Positions 10,955 to 23,795 of a stretch of 64,000 nucleotides of DNA are shown piece after piece (within the stretch, counting starts at the first letter, position 1; the number at the start of each line of letters is the position of its first letter). Source of the DNA: Klebsormidium nitens (lineage: Eukaryota; Streptophyta; Klebsormidiophyceae; Klebsormidiales; Klebsormidiaceae); NCBI GenBank assembly GCA_000708835.1, contig DF237011.1, positions 124,001-188,000 of the forward strand, read 5' to 3'. Both the position numbers and the translations under genes were made by a program. Under the pieces are notes generated by a model that was given only the letters and a program-made list of their open reading frames with translations, was not told the origin of the DNA and made no database searches.

Positions 10955-13062
10955 AATACACAATCCTGCTCGGGCGCGAGCTGAGTGTGTGTTCGTTGGA
11001 TCGTTGTGTGGCAGATTAAGTCGTCCTGTTGTCAAGTACAGTTTGTGACACCGTTAAATTTTTGGAGAGTCAGTCAGTAAACATATCGACTGCCAAGTCG
11101 TCATTGTTTGTTCTTAAACGTACTCGCTCTGCGGACCATGGCAAACACACTAGAGCTGAGTCCGTGTTGTAACGGTTGAGAGAAAAGGACGTTTTTGCAT
11201 ACCGCGTAATACTAACGGATTTTAGTGACACGTCTGTGGGTTGGAAACGGCACGGCCGCTTTGCCGGCGGGCATGGGCCGGTTGCTTTGAGCAAGCATGT
11301 TGTTTCTTAGCTAAGTTTGATTGAAGACTTACATTGACAATTGTCAAAACCATTCTAAGACCAGTAACTAATGATATACTAATCTCTCTGATTGCCAGCA
11401 CTCCGACCTCCAAACGCTTAACCGTCCAGCCCGGCCTATGAGTCACCTACCAACCGAGCCTTAATTGTAAATTGGTCAGAAGGGGTCGGATACATTTTAA
11501 CAATTGCCGCATTGACATGCTAAGATTATGCGGTCCATCACGCGATCTTTTAATCTGGATTGACACTCGTTGGTTACGCAGAGCGGCACTTGAAGCTCAT
11601 TCGTAAGTTCGTCTTTGCCAAGCAGATACTTGATCGAGTACACGTGATTTCGCGACAGCCCAATTGGGCCTGCATATACAAACGAGTCCGCGGTCGGAAG
11701 TTGACATGGACTAAACTGTTCAGCTAAACCGGACTACCGCGCAGCTCGGATTGATTACATACGCTCATCCAACGGCCAATAAGTTCGGTATCCAACTTAG
11801 CTCTGAGTCTCACCACCGTAATAGTATTTGCAGTTGCATATTGCATGAACTGCAGTGCGCCGTCGCGGACTTTCAACTTCGATATGGATCTGCATCATGA
11901 AATGATCACATGATCGCGATCTTGGCGGCGCTGAATTCAGGATTGTTGTACGTCATGTGGCGGCAGCTTGCCCATGTTCCATATCAAAGTTGTACCTACA
12001 TAATTTGTACGCTGATCACCTTATACCGGATCCTCGCGCCCGGGCCGCGGCACCTTTAATATAGGCACAGCTGTTCAACAATTAAGCTATAGCTCACAAA
12101 TCGCTTGAGGTATCTTTCGACGAGACCGCGATATATTGCTTGTATAAGAGGCCGGAGACGGACACTATATCACGACGGTCATGCACTGAGTTGATCAGTT
12201 GAAGGCTGCGCGGCTCATGGCCGGGCCGGGCTAAACGTAGATATACATACCCCGGGCCCATGCACCACCGCGTGTGTTGGATGTACGCAAGCGCCTGACT
12301 TACGGATGCTGCGTGATCGAGTTCCGCGCGCGCAGTCAGCCTGCTAATGGACTCGAACATCTTCATGTGGCCTAGTAACTTAATAAATTTTTCAAGGATG
12401 CGTTTATCCAGCTAGCCTGTCAACTTCAGTGCGTGCCTTAACGAGTGATCAAAAGCGAGCTTTGCACCTAGAGAAATGCATTGAATGTGTCAGTGTGTGG
12501 TGCATGATTGACTGGTCGCGGGTCGCTGACCGTCGACAGTGCAGGCTTTGAGTGTAAGAGTTTCAGCTTCAAGCATGTATGGACAAAGAGGTTCTTTGTC
12601 AACACATGCGCGGCCTTTCAAAGTGATCATGTTCTATCTCCGACGTTTCAGTCTGTGCTGGCCGCCTTGCAAAGTGAAGCAGTTTCCTACTTATCGCACG
12701 ACTATGTCTTTCCAATACCTGCCCTAAACTCAAGATACGACCATTGAAAGACCTTTGAGGAATACGAACTGACCGATCGAACCAAAGGTCTTGCTTTCGC
12801 AGAGTAAGGGCAACTGAAAAATACCTCACTACAAGGGTTTGAGGTCGTTTCGAGGAAACGTAGCTACTTCTAGCCTCGACAACTCAGTACTCTTTTCAAC
12901 AACAAAAAGATGTAAACCGTAACGTACCCCCAAAGAGAGGTTGCATCTTATACCTACTTAAGCCGCCCGCCTCGGATTTTGCAGCCTCAACAAATCATGG
13001 TCGTTTGGACCATGGGTGAAATTATCTCGTTACCCCCCATAAAAAGGACTTGCGTCTTAAAC
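10955..13062. other. Intergenic region between convergent SDR and oxidase genes
   Basis: About 2.1 kb containing the 3' ends of both neighbours. No convincing coding exon was found. Many short palindromes (GATC, GCATGC, CCGCGG types) occur between 11.5 and 12.5 kb. At 12936-13005 there is a partial copy of the oxidase last-exon end (shared ACCTACTTAAGCCGCCCGCC), lying downstream of that gene's stop codon. Confidence 0.5.
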
Positions 13063-16000
13063 CTACTTAAGCCGCCCGCCCTGGAGGAAGAAATCTTGCA
13101 GAACCAGGGGGGTCACCATGCCGCACATTTGAGACCCCGGCGGGGGGGCGGGGTAGACGCCGGACGCGGGCTTAATGTTGATCACGGTATTCTGCGAAAG
13201 GGGCAGAATGAAAGCTGTCAGAACCGCAGCATGACGTAAGGTGACAGCCGTTTCGCTTCAAAGAAGGTGATCTAGTGACGCCCGCAATGCCAGTCAAATG
13301 ACGTCAGAAGACCTGAGGGGAGCGCATTCTCACCATGCCCATGATGTGCACGTGGGAGATGAGGTGGCGGTAAGGATACCACTCAAACGAGGTCATTTGG
13401 TGAAATCAGCAAAGCGGGTCAGATGACGTCAGAAGACCCGAGGGGCGCGCATTCTCACCATGCCCATGTGCATGTGGGAGATGAGGTGGCAGTGGAAGAA
13501 CCAGGGCCCCGGGTTGCTGGCGACGAATCGAATATACGTCCAGCCATACGCGATGAGCCCGACCGTCGAGCGATACACGGGGTTCACGGTGTTGAGCTTC
13601 GCCGTCGAGCCGTTGAAGTTCTCGCCCGCAGCGGAACCCAGGACCCAAAAGTCCTGCCAAGCGGAACCAACATGTTAGCGCTTGCCGAAGAGTTGAAAAG
13701 CCACTACAAGAACCTTTATCAGGAGCGTCTGGAGAGACAAGAACGCGTTCGCTATTTAAGCGAACAAGCTAAAGCTGCGCAACAAGAGGAGAAGAGAAAC
13801 TTTCCTTTTTCTTACGGAATCAGGGTTTCTATCTGCTCCTATACAAGTAGCTGATCATGACAGTGGATGTTCTGAACAGGGCAAAGCACCCATTCACAGC
13901 TAGTCGTAGGCTTCGAAAGTAGATATCCAGTCCGAGTAAGCGGGACGATCTGAGAGTGCGAAAAAGGTCAACTAGCAAAGAAAATTTGGCGGGGCGAGGA
14001 CGAAAGAGAGCGCTTCTGGTGAGAGCAGGGGGTTGCTTTGCTTGCAGAATGTTTCGATGTGCGGACTGTAACTCGACCGGGTCACAAAGCGAAGAAAGGC
14101 CGGCGAAGCAATTAGAGACAGAATAATTTTGATCTCTTTAGTAAGAACACGACCGATAGTTGCTTCGTTTGCCAAGATGCTACCAAGCGCGATCGAACCA
14201 GCCTCACAGTCTGAGAACATTGTAGCAGGCAGATCTTACGACGGAAGCACCCTTCGAAACGATCTCTGCGTAACTCCATAATGACCCCGACCGTTCGCAT
14301 CTCTACGTCCCGTCAGCAAAACGCGAGCGTGACGTCAGCGGTTCCTCACCATCCCGTGCAGGTGCCACGGGTGCGGGTCGGACGCGTTCACGAGCGTCAC
14401 CCCGTTCTGCAGCACGACGTCGATGACGTCACCCTCGTTCACTTCGAAGACGCTCTGACCGGTGGCTAGGGTGTAGTTGTCGGGACTCCCGATCGTTTTG
14501 ATATAATTGTACGTCAGCGGGGGCTGATCGGAGATCAGCCCGGTTGTGTAGCCCCCGGTCATGTTGAAGAAGAGCGTGTGGGTGATGGGAGTCTGCAAGA
14601 AGGCGTTGAAAAGCGGTCCATAATCGAGGTTACTTTCCGCTGTGGTCCTAACAGTCAAAAGTGTTGAAAGATCTCGGACCGGTCTGTTTGCTCCACTGAT
14701 GCTCTCTACACGAGATCTGAACCATGACACATGACCTAGGTACTTTGAGTGTATCTAAGAGTAGGGAGGGTTGCTGGCGGGGCCTAAGCGGACTTCGTTG
14801 TGAAAGCCCTTTTGTTTGTCATGGCTTTCAGGCTTCTTAGACGGGGAACCTAAAAAGCATCATCTGGTGAAAACGAAGATGTGCTCGAAACCGCTTACAG
14901 TTCCCGAGCTGGCTAACGTCAGCTTACCATGGGGTCGACGTAGGCCACTCCGTTGAGGACGTTCCGCTTCCGGCCGTCCACCCGATTCTGCGAGTTGACC
15001 AGGACTATCTGGCGGGTCGGGTTCTGGGCCACCGGGTCCGTCAGATTGGAACCGCCGAGTGACGTGTACAGGTTTTGCTGCAGGGAAAGCATGACGTCAG
15101 CAAAGTGGTTCCAGAGGGAAACGGTGTCAGGAATCGTTAGGGGTCGGGTCCTGGGGCATCGGCTCGTCAGGTTGAGCCGCTCAATGAAGTATACAAATTT
15201 TACTGCAAGGAAAAAGGAAGCATACTCTGCCAAGTCACCGACATTTCCTCACCTGGGCAAGAGTGAAATTGATTGCATGCCTCACGCCGGTTGCTGCGCC
15301 ACGAGTGCCGACTCGTTTCCGGTCGGGAATCCGCTGCGTCTCTACGCTGTGACCAGACTTTGCTGGTCAATATAACTCCACTGACGCGTCAAATGTGAAC
15401 CTAAATTTTTGGAAAGGCTAAGCATATAAGTCGCAATTGTGCGAGGGTAAATTTTTGGTTGTCCCACGCCGGTTGCTGCGCCGCGAGTGCTGACGCGTTT
15501 CTGGTCGAGAGACCGCCGAACTTCTGCCTTGAGCAAAACTACTGCTTTCTCAACTCTTCGTTCATGAACTAAAATGGACAAACATTTTCAGATGCATAAA
15601 CTCTCACATGTGCGAGGGTAAAGTTTTGGTTATCTCACGCCGGCTGTTGCGCCGCGAGTGCTGACGCGTTTGTGGTCGGGAATCCGCTTTTCGTGACTGC
15701 ATTTTCTGGTTAAAAATTATCCACCAACGCGTAAAACGTGACATATAGTGAGTACATGTTTGGTAAGTAGAAGACTATAAGCGTACCTGTGCGAGGGTGA
15801 AGTTTTGGTTGTCCCAAGCTGGTTGCTGCGCCGCGAGAGCTGACGCGTTTGTGGTCGGGAGACCCGCCGGCGCGCCCGCGTATTGCAGCGCCCATCTGCC
15901 GGGGGGAGTGTTCGGTCTACGGCCCCGGACGGTCACCGTGATCCAGTAATTGGCCACCGGCTGGTCCGCGGTGATGAGGACGTCATAACGCTGGCCTGGC

Positions 16001-19000
16001 GTCAGCAGAATGTGACATCAGTACAGAGTTCAAAGTCAGGAGGCGTTGGGCAAGTGGTTGGCTAACGTCTTCGAGCAATCAAAGTGGCTCAGAGGTCAAT
16101 ACCGGCTGGTCCGTGGTAATGAGCACGCCATAACGTTGGTCTGACATCAAGGGAAATACAGAATCAAGTATCGCTATGTGGTCAACTGGAACGGCTGGTC
16201 TTGATCTCCTTTCCTTTCGAGGACTCCAAGAGAGGGCGTCAGCTGATGAGTGACTGGTTAAACCGGTCACCCTTGGTGGAACTTCTGAGTAGACCTCGAG
16301 CGCTGACATTTTCGTAGGGCGTCCGCAGTAGACGTGACCATGACATCAACTGCGCGCCACATTGCCCGCCGAGGGTCCAAGTATAAAAGCGACGTTTAAA
16401 GATTGGGACCTCTACACTTAGATGAAGAAAATCGGGGATACGCATGGAATTGCTGAGCATATTCAAAACACTATAAAAGATTCTGGTACTTTGTAATTGA
16501 GTACGACACCACCTGCAGCTCAAAGCTTGGAACCTCACCTGCCCACACGTCGAGGTACTTGACGGAGACGGGCGTGACGTAGTTCGCGTCGGCGGCGACG
16601 ACCGTCATGTTGTGGCCTTCGATGGCGATGTTGAGGAAGCTCAGAGAGCCAGTGTTGACGATGCGCAGCCTGTCGAAAATATACCAAAGGGGATTTGGCT
16701 CTTAACCAGGGATGCTTATGGGCTGGCTATGGGCTGGTTTGAAACTGGTTGACTGTCGAATAACCAGGATTGGGCGGAAACCAACTTTTGAACGAGGTTA
16801 AGGGGCCGGTTGTTCGTCCGATAACCCGAGGACGCAGTGTCAGCCTAGTTAGCAGCCAAAACCTCCTGTGGACGGAGTTCGATATGGGCACCGATCAATC
16901 AATCAGAACTGCCTGGTCCGGTAGGACGATTCATATCTTTGATAGCATTTCACACTCTTCCGCGCGCCAGAGGCTTTTGAGTTCGCGAAGGAAGGAGCTT
17001 TGACTTTGGCGTTTCGTGCAATACTGAGAGTATTTTTAAGGTTTTTGAAGAGGACCAAAACACAGTTGTGTCCTGAAAGTTTCGAAGAGGACCAAACCAT
17101 AGATGGAAGCAAACAGAGGGCGAAAATAACCACAAGCGTCTTCCGGCGGTTGGTCTCAAGGGTGTCCAAGTCAATCCCTCGTGCTTTCTTGATTGACCAA
17201 TCGGACAAACGATGAGAAGTACGTTGAAATTGGCAAACATCGCTCCTACTTTTTGAGGGCTATCTTTTTTAAGTGCTTAGGAAGCAAAACGCATGTCTGA
17301 AGATTGACGTTGGGTTACCACGTACACCAAAAGACGTTCCAGCCGGGCGCGTACCTGTGGGTGCTGTTCGGGGTAATCGGTCCGATGACGGTGTTGGGCG
17401 AGCATTGGGGTGACGTGGTGCTGCAATTGAGGGCGTCACCGGCAGAGTACGCCGCAGGAACGGAGGCAAGCAGGCTGCAGTTGTACTGGCCACGGCCTGG
17501 ACGAGACCATATGGGTTGGGTTAAAACTTCGCTTCAATTTTAAGCTTCGAGTTGTAGTGTTCCAGTTTAGCGCGTCTCCAGTAATTAGGCTGCGGGAATG
17601 ATTGGCACGCAAGCTGCACTTGCACTAACCACGCCACCCAATATACATTCGCTTATAGATTTCGAACGCGAACCCGAGTCTTGCAGAAGATGACCCTCGA
17701 GATGTTTAGGTCAACCGCGTCTCTTGCAACTAGGCTGCGGAAAACTGACGAGCCGGCTGTACTTGTACTAGGGCACGCCGACCCAAAACTTTGTTTCCTG
17801 GCTTCGAACACGAAATGCAGTCTTCCAAAAGCGGAGCGGACTTCCAAAATGGAGTTACTCATACATAATTCTTCAAAATAACCTGGCACAAGTCTGCCGC
17901 GCTGATGTAGCTGAAGCATTCCGCGACTCACCGTTCAGAAGGAGCGACTGTGGCTCTCCGACGAACCTGCAGTACGAACGAGACGTACCTTGTCAGCAGT
18001 TTCTCTCGGATGCAATTTGATTGTCCGGGGAAAACTGCGCCCTATGCTGTTCAGAAATAGGAGCCGGTGAGCGGATCCGATGCCTTCGCAAGGTTTGACG
18101 CCACCTGAAGACTCATTCCGCGATTAAAGGACGCCCTCCATCGGCCTCATGAGGACCGCTTCTGAATGCACTGGGAGTCTGACGTGGGTTTCTCAAGGGC
18201 ACCCAGCTGAGTCGAGCTAATGCGAGCGGTGCAACCAGTTGCTTAGCCGTCCGACTCGGATAGTTGATTTTTCGAACTTGGTCCAGAAGTTTTTCATTGT
18301 TCAAATAGAACGATCTTACAACAGTTGGACGCCACAGACTCACCTTGAATCGGACGCCGTGCTGCCACGAGTCTTAAACAGCAGGATGCTTTCATTGTCC
18401 GAATGGAACAACCTTATTGCCATTCGGACGCCTCAGACTCTCCTGAAATCGGATGTTGAGTTCAGAGGAATGTCCAGCCCAATGAACTGGTCCTGGTGCG
18501 AGCGATGCCACCAGTCGTTCATCAGTAGCATGCTTTCGCTGTCCGTAAAAATTGTCCGAACGCATCCAGACTCACCTGAAGTCGGACGTCGGGTTCTGCG
18601 GAATGTCCAATCCGATGAACTGGTCCTGATGCGAGCGATGCCACCAGTCGTTCATTAATAGCATGCTTTCGCCGTCCGCTTGGAACGGCTCTGTGTCGCC
18701 AAAGGCGGGGTTTGGGCGCACGACGAAGGAGCCGTAGAAGCCCTCCGAGGAGTGGCCCGCGTTGTGGCCGTGCCACCAGAACGTGCCGACCTGCAAGGGA
18801 AGGGGAGATTTAGCCTCTAGCTTACAGGCGCGGGATGTCTGAAGGAATCCCAGCTTCTTTCATCTGATGAACCCAAGAACAAGGGGCCGTGACAGATTCG
18901 AGCTCCTTACAGCTACCAGAAGCTATGGTAGAGTAATGTAACCGGTGTCAAGACGTACAGACCTCTAGAGAGAGAGACGTTTCGGGGTGGGGCAGAGTGT

Positions 19001-22000
19001 TTACCATGGGGAAAGGGAGCAGATGAAGGCGAGTTTCGGGGGACTATATTGCCAATGCTGCAGACTGTGCCCCTTTCTGGAAAGGTGATTTCGTTTGTAA
19101 GGATACGTTGGGACTCAGTCCCCAGATCACCCTACAGAGGAATGGACCTCGAAGTCGATTGAAATCTAGCCCAATGTGGAAAAGGGGTGTGTCAGAAAAG
19201 TGCTCCGAGTGGATCGGACTTGAGGTTAGGATTACCTGGAAACGCTAGCTCGGTATCCAAAACGTTGAGGGGCAGCCTTTGGTGCTTGGCAAGAGAACGT
19301 AAAGAAGGATGGAGTGACAGAGGGACCGGGTATTCGTTCTGTTAACCCTCAACCTGTTGAGGCCTGTTCCCTAAGCAGCCTTCTTGACATCCTCAAGGCC
19401 TTTCTGTCAAGCAAGCAGCAATTCGTCTCCTCCAGAACTCCACAAACATGGTTTTCTAGTGCATCGAAATTGGACACTGATAATCTCCCTGAAAGCCTTC
19501 TTGTCATACAAGCAACACAGAGCAGCTTTTCGAAAGATAATGGGAGCAAAAACACGTCTCCAATGCGCTGAAGATTGGGTCTTGCTTCTCCAGGCAAACT
19601 TGTCAAATGAGCAACACAGGTGTATACACAGGAAGGTTTGGCTGCTAACCAGGTTCGATAACCAGATTTCAGTCTGGTTCTTTTAGTAATAACCGCGTTC
19701 TAGCCATGTTTAAAACCTGGTAACTGCTCGGGTCTGGTCATGGGACATTTAACCAGCTTCGAATCAGCCCGTAACCGACCGTGATTAACCGGTAAAAAGC
19801 CCTGTGACGTAGGCTTCCCTGCAATTCAAAAGGAGCACAACTTCTCTTCAACGTTTATGTAACAGCTGACCTGATCCGGAACCGTGAAGTTGTAGACAAA
19901 AGTCTCGTGGGGCAGGATGGGGCAGTGGCTGACATAAGCGGACCCGTCCATGTAGGCCGATCCTCCTGTCTGGAGGATGCCATGCCAATGGATGCTGCAA
20001 CAACAGGGAAAACGCGCGGTGTCAAGATACATCCTGTTCATAAACATAAGCTACTGGTTCCTAAGAGCCTCTTTTCAACCTCCCGGCTTTTACAGATTCT
20101 GCTCCCTGATGTAGAGAAAAGGAAGCGAAGTCCTTCTGGTCATTTGACCAGATCCAGACCGACCTCTGCGAGGCAGATGCAGAGCACCGAGAAACATTGA
20201 TGCTTGATCTCAATTCTTTGTTGACACCACAGCAAACCTTCTGCTTCTCGTGCTTCTAATCACCGTTCAGCGAGTCAGATGGAGATGCTTGATCAGGATA
20301 CATAACTTCTCCCCATTTCTACAAGGAATCTTATGTAAGACGAGCACTTCCAGAATCTGAGTGTGCTCAAGCACCACAGAAGCGAGTAGAAATGGAGACC
20401 TGGAGGCATAAGCCCGCCCTTGAAGAAGCCCTCCCTCTGGCAAAAATGCAAGTGTGTGAGCCCTGCCCCTGATCCCAGGAACCAGCTCAGAAGAACAGAA
20501 ACCTTGGCATTGCTCATGGAGATCCAAATCTGACATCAGGTGTAGCTCAAAGATGTCTACAACGTGAAGCTAGCCAGACCCATCGGTTCCAGAACATCTC
20601 CTCTCAATCAGAGCCCTCAGCTTGTGCTGGAACAAGGTAGATTATGATGTCTTATAACCTGACATTGCCCAAAGGGTTCCCATGTGAAAGACCTTCTGGT
20701 GCCTAGTCCGTTAATCATTGACAGTTATTGCTGAGAAGATACTACAAGACGGGCTGTTGTTTGTGTTTTGTCCTGCTTCACGTTGATTAGCATCCACCAT
20801 CCCTCCTCCCTACACATGTCCCAGCAATGCTTGACCTCCACCCCCCACGATAGCAAAGGCCTGGTCTGACCTTAGTATGGACTACCTAGAAGCTCACAAG
20901 ACCATGTCCTATTCCAGATGTGTGTCAAGGACCTGAAAGAGGGGGGTAACCTGTCTTGACCATGTCCTACTCCTGCTTGTTCTGAGGAGCTTACAAGGGG
21001 CTTACCTGATTCCTTCTGAGTACAATAGTTAGCGACTCTGCCGCTGACACGCTCCCCCTCGCATGAGATCAAGAGCTGATCCGCAGAACCATGTCCCTCG
21101 ATGGTCTATGAAGCTTGCTCTATGAAGTTGACTTTCATGTGATCGAAGACTTACCTAATTTTCTCTGCGTACAGGTTTTTTTTGTACTTTTACAGTGACA
21201 TAGTCCCCTCGCATAAGATGAAAAGATGGTCCACAGAACCATGTTCTCAATTAACTTGTTGAAGACAGCTGACTCTGATGACTGAAGGCTTACCTGAAAC
21301 CCTCTGCGAACAGCTGGTTTGTGACCCTTACAGTGACATAGTCCCCTCGCATAAGTTCAAAAGCTGGTCCGCATAACCATGTTCCGTAATCAGCTTACTT
21401 ATGAAGTTCACTGTGATGACTGAAGGCTTACCTGATTCCCTCTGCGTACAGCTGGTTGGTGACTCTGACAATGACGCGGTCCCCCCTCTGAACATCGATG
21501 GCTGGGCCAGGGTACTGGCCGTTAACGACAATGATGGACCTCTCCACGCAGTCAGGGGCCCAGAATGCATAAGAGACCTGCATAATGGAGACATTAGTGC
21601 GAGTAAGGCTGTGTTAGAACGATTCTGCCCCAGGCTGCTGAGCTCGGAGTTATTTCTTTCTTGGGAACCGGGAGAAAGGTTGTTGGAGTGATCCATCATA
21701 CACCTGGGACAATGCAAGGATAGTAAGAAGGGCAGAGCATGATGGGTGAGTGGTCAGTTTGAAGGCAGGGGACTTTCAACTGTCAGCTCTCGGCTCAAAG
21801 ACATGGTGCATCTTTCAACCGATTGTCCGACTAGGGAATGTGGAAAGAGTCCATGGGCGCAAAAGACTTCAGCAGCTTATTGGCCCTCGTACCTAGCATT
21901 TGCGCGTCCAAAAGTCAGAATTGGCAGTGACTATTGTATGATGCTCTGTCGTCTCAAATATATGATTGTGCGCCTCTTTGCAAAGAAGTTAGACAAAACT

Positions 22001-22690
22001 GGTAGAGAAGACAGGAACGACGTCATAATCAAAACAGAGTCATTATGCATTTCCATGCACCCCAGCACGGGGTTCTAAAGCAAGCACAGCGCATTTGCCC
22101 AGTTTAACACGTAAATGTAGCTCAATATGCATAAAAGAAAAAGATGTGCCTACGCCGCTGACCCAGCTGCAATTGATATTGGAACCTTCTCTTAAAAAGG
22201 CACTTCAGTATTCTACTCTATACACACTCTATAAGGCCAATTGCAGCCGTTGTCATTTGGCCACAGCAAAATGTGCTTTCCTCAAAGTTGCTTGGTTGAA
22301 TTTCGAAGGGTCTGACTATAGAGACAGGTCCTTTCCTGCTTAACTGTTTAACACGTTCTACCCCTTCAGAGAAATTGGGAGAGGCAAGCAGTGTTGCAGG
22401 GTTCTGTCCGTTCTATGTCCATCTCCATTCTCCATTCGTTCTATTTCCATCTTCCTTCTGCAAGGTTTGCAGAGACAAGTTCTGGTGACTCCTTCCGGGG
22501 GATCCCTGCATTATGCTGAGGAAGCTCTAGTTGAAAGAAAGGTGGTGGTCGCAAAGCTCACCGTGAAATTGTATTCCTTTGTGTTGCCCGAGACTTGTGG
22601 GGGGTAGCTGGCGGTAGCCTGCTGCGCTGCAAGCAGCAAAGCCAGCGTTCCGAGCAGAAGGGCTGCTGCAGGTAACACGCTGCATGCCAT
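13063..22690 (-). CDS. Secreted multicopper oxidase, ascorbate-oxidase/laccase-like
   Basis: Twelve exons, all phases consistent, 615 aa: 22562-22690, 21432-21577, 19871-19994, 18576-18790, 17932-17966, 17355-17496, 16539-16669, 15787-15995, 14928-15077, 14350-14592, 13459-13653 and 13063-13191. The N-terminus is a classic signal peptide (MACSVLPAAALLLGTLALLL). All four copper-binding motifs are present: SIHWHGI (exon 3), FWWHGHNAGHSSEG (exon 4), HPWHLHG (exon 10) and HCHLISHMHMGM (exon 11, type 1 copper with a Met axial ligand). The context (SYAFWAPDCVERSIIVVNGQ, LYAEGI before HWHG, DFWVLG) is closer to plant L-ascorbate oxidase and related algal/fungal enzymes than to lignin laccases. Many NxS/T sites suggest an apoplastic glycoprotein. 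Family chemistry is one-electron oxidation of four substrates coupled to O2 reduction to water; the substrate is not determinable here. At least five introns contain copies of neighbouring exon edges. Confidence 0.93.
13286..13372 (-). repeat. Donor-side copy of oxidase exon 11 end (type 1 copper motif)
   Basis: Offset by about 125 bp from the true exon 11 end at 13459, this intron segment repeats the exon end and its donor GTGAGAATGCGC. It encodes HLISHVHIMGM, one residue longer than the real HLISHMHMGM. The flanking intron including ATGACGTCAGAAGACC is also copied. Confidence 0.85.
15131..15230 (-). repeat. Acceptor-side copy of oxidase exon 9 start
   Basis: About 123 bp upstream (minus sense) of the real exon 9 acceptor at 15078-15079 lies a diverged copy of the pyrimidine tract, CAG and exon start (TTTTTCCTTGCAG followed by a QNLYTSL-like stretch). 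It is no longer in frame. Confidence 0.6.
15250..15875 (-). repeat. Donor-side exon-edge tandem array, oxidase exon 8
   Basis: The end of exon 8 (LAAQQPAWDNQNFTLAQ) and its donor occur as the real copy at 15787 plus three diverged copies further into the intron. The shared GCGAGGGT block (the antisense of TLAQ) starts at 15791, 15612, 15441 and, changed, 15256, giving a period of about 171-185 bp. The most distal copy retains a good donor, CAG|GTGAGG. Confidence 0.85.
18105..18640 (-). repeat. Donor-side exon-edge tandem array, oxidase exon 4
   Basis: The true exon 4 end (donor at 18574-18575, DIPQNPTSDFR) is followed in the intron by copies with shared GACTC(A/T)CCTGAA near 18430, 18332 and 18109. 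The nearest copy also repeats upstream exon sequence (MLLMNDWWHRSHQDQF region). The others are progressively shorter and decayed. Confidence 0.75.
20990..21450 (-). repeat. Donor-side exon-edge tandem array, oxidase exon 2
   Basis: The block CTTACCT (antisense of donor AGGTAAG) recurs at 21001, 21150, 21289 and 21428, with spacing 149, 139, 139 bp. The 21428 copy is the real exon 2 end. The copy at 21289 is open in the correct frame (RGDYVTVRVTNQLFAEGF) with a perfect donor; the two distal copies have frame-disrupting changes but keep GTAAG. Weak traces extend to about 20870. Confidence 0.9.
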
Positions 22691-23795
22691 GAGAGCGGAC
22701 GGCGCTTCAGCAGCAAAACTTCAGGAAGGACGCTGTGATAGAGTACCAGCGAGCTCCTTCGGAGCGCAAGTGGTGGTTGATAATGCAGAAGCGACGCCCT
22801 GTGAAACGCATTTGAAACGCTTTCAACCAGCTGCATGCTCTGTCAACAATACCATTTTCAACTTCAAGCTCAGGTGCTCGAGCTGGTACTACCTTATACC
22901 GGTATTGAAAATATGCAGGCAGGCTGCAGCGAAGTTGCTGAACTCCAGAGTCCAGACTCCAGTCGCGAAGAAGACGCGACTCAGCTGAGTCCGACCTTCC
23001 TGAGACTGACCAGTGACGTCATGTCGTCGTGACGTCTGTACCTATTTGACGATCCCTGCAGCGAAGGTCGTCGCCAATGATGAACATTAATACACGTTGA
23101 CGACTCATCATTGTGACTTGAGTACGTTATTGTACGTGCCATGTGGCAACTCCTTTGTTTCCTAAGGGGCTTGTCTCCCGTAGGTATGTAACTTCACTAG
23201 TTTCAACTGCGACGTCATCTAGTTAAGGACCTGCCAAACCTAAAACCCTAAGGTCAAACTGAGAGCAGTAACCGGGTTTGGACGATACCCTAAGGCGTTC
23301 CGCCATAGCCCGCCGGTGCCCACCCTAACCCCCCAACTAACCCCACCATCAGTCGGTTGCCCTCCAGTAACCCTAACATCCCCCGAGTACTCCGTCTCCC
23401 TGGAATCAAGTGCCCGGTTGAACACTGTACGGTACCAACCATTTTCGACACGGTAGCGTACCGCCGCAGTGTTCACCATAGGTACCCGTGATGTCATGCC
23501 TACGTTGCAGTTGAAACTGTGAAATTACATACTCTACTGGATTCTTGGGCCAAAATTACTACCCAAATCGCGGATGTTGGATTTTTGGGTCAGTTTTTGT
23601 GCAAAATGCGAAGAGATGTCCAATATCAGCCCAAAACTTTATTTATTATTTTCTGCCGACCGACCGACCAACCCCAGAAGGGGGTGGACCGGAAACAACA
23701 TATTGACTTCGTGTGGCATTAACGCAACTTGCAAGCTAGTAGTACTAGGAGGTGGACGGACCCCTGGACAGACCACCAGAAAGTTCCAATTAATT

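Noticed and set aside
23240-23390. Telomere-like CCCTAA words
   Set aside because: Only isolated, irregular occurrences without a tandem array.
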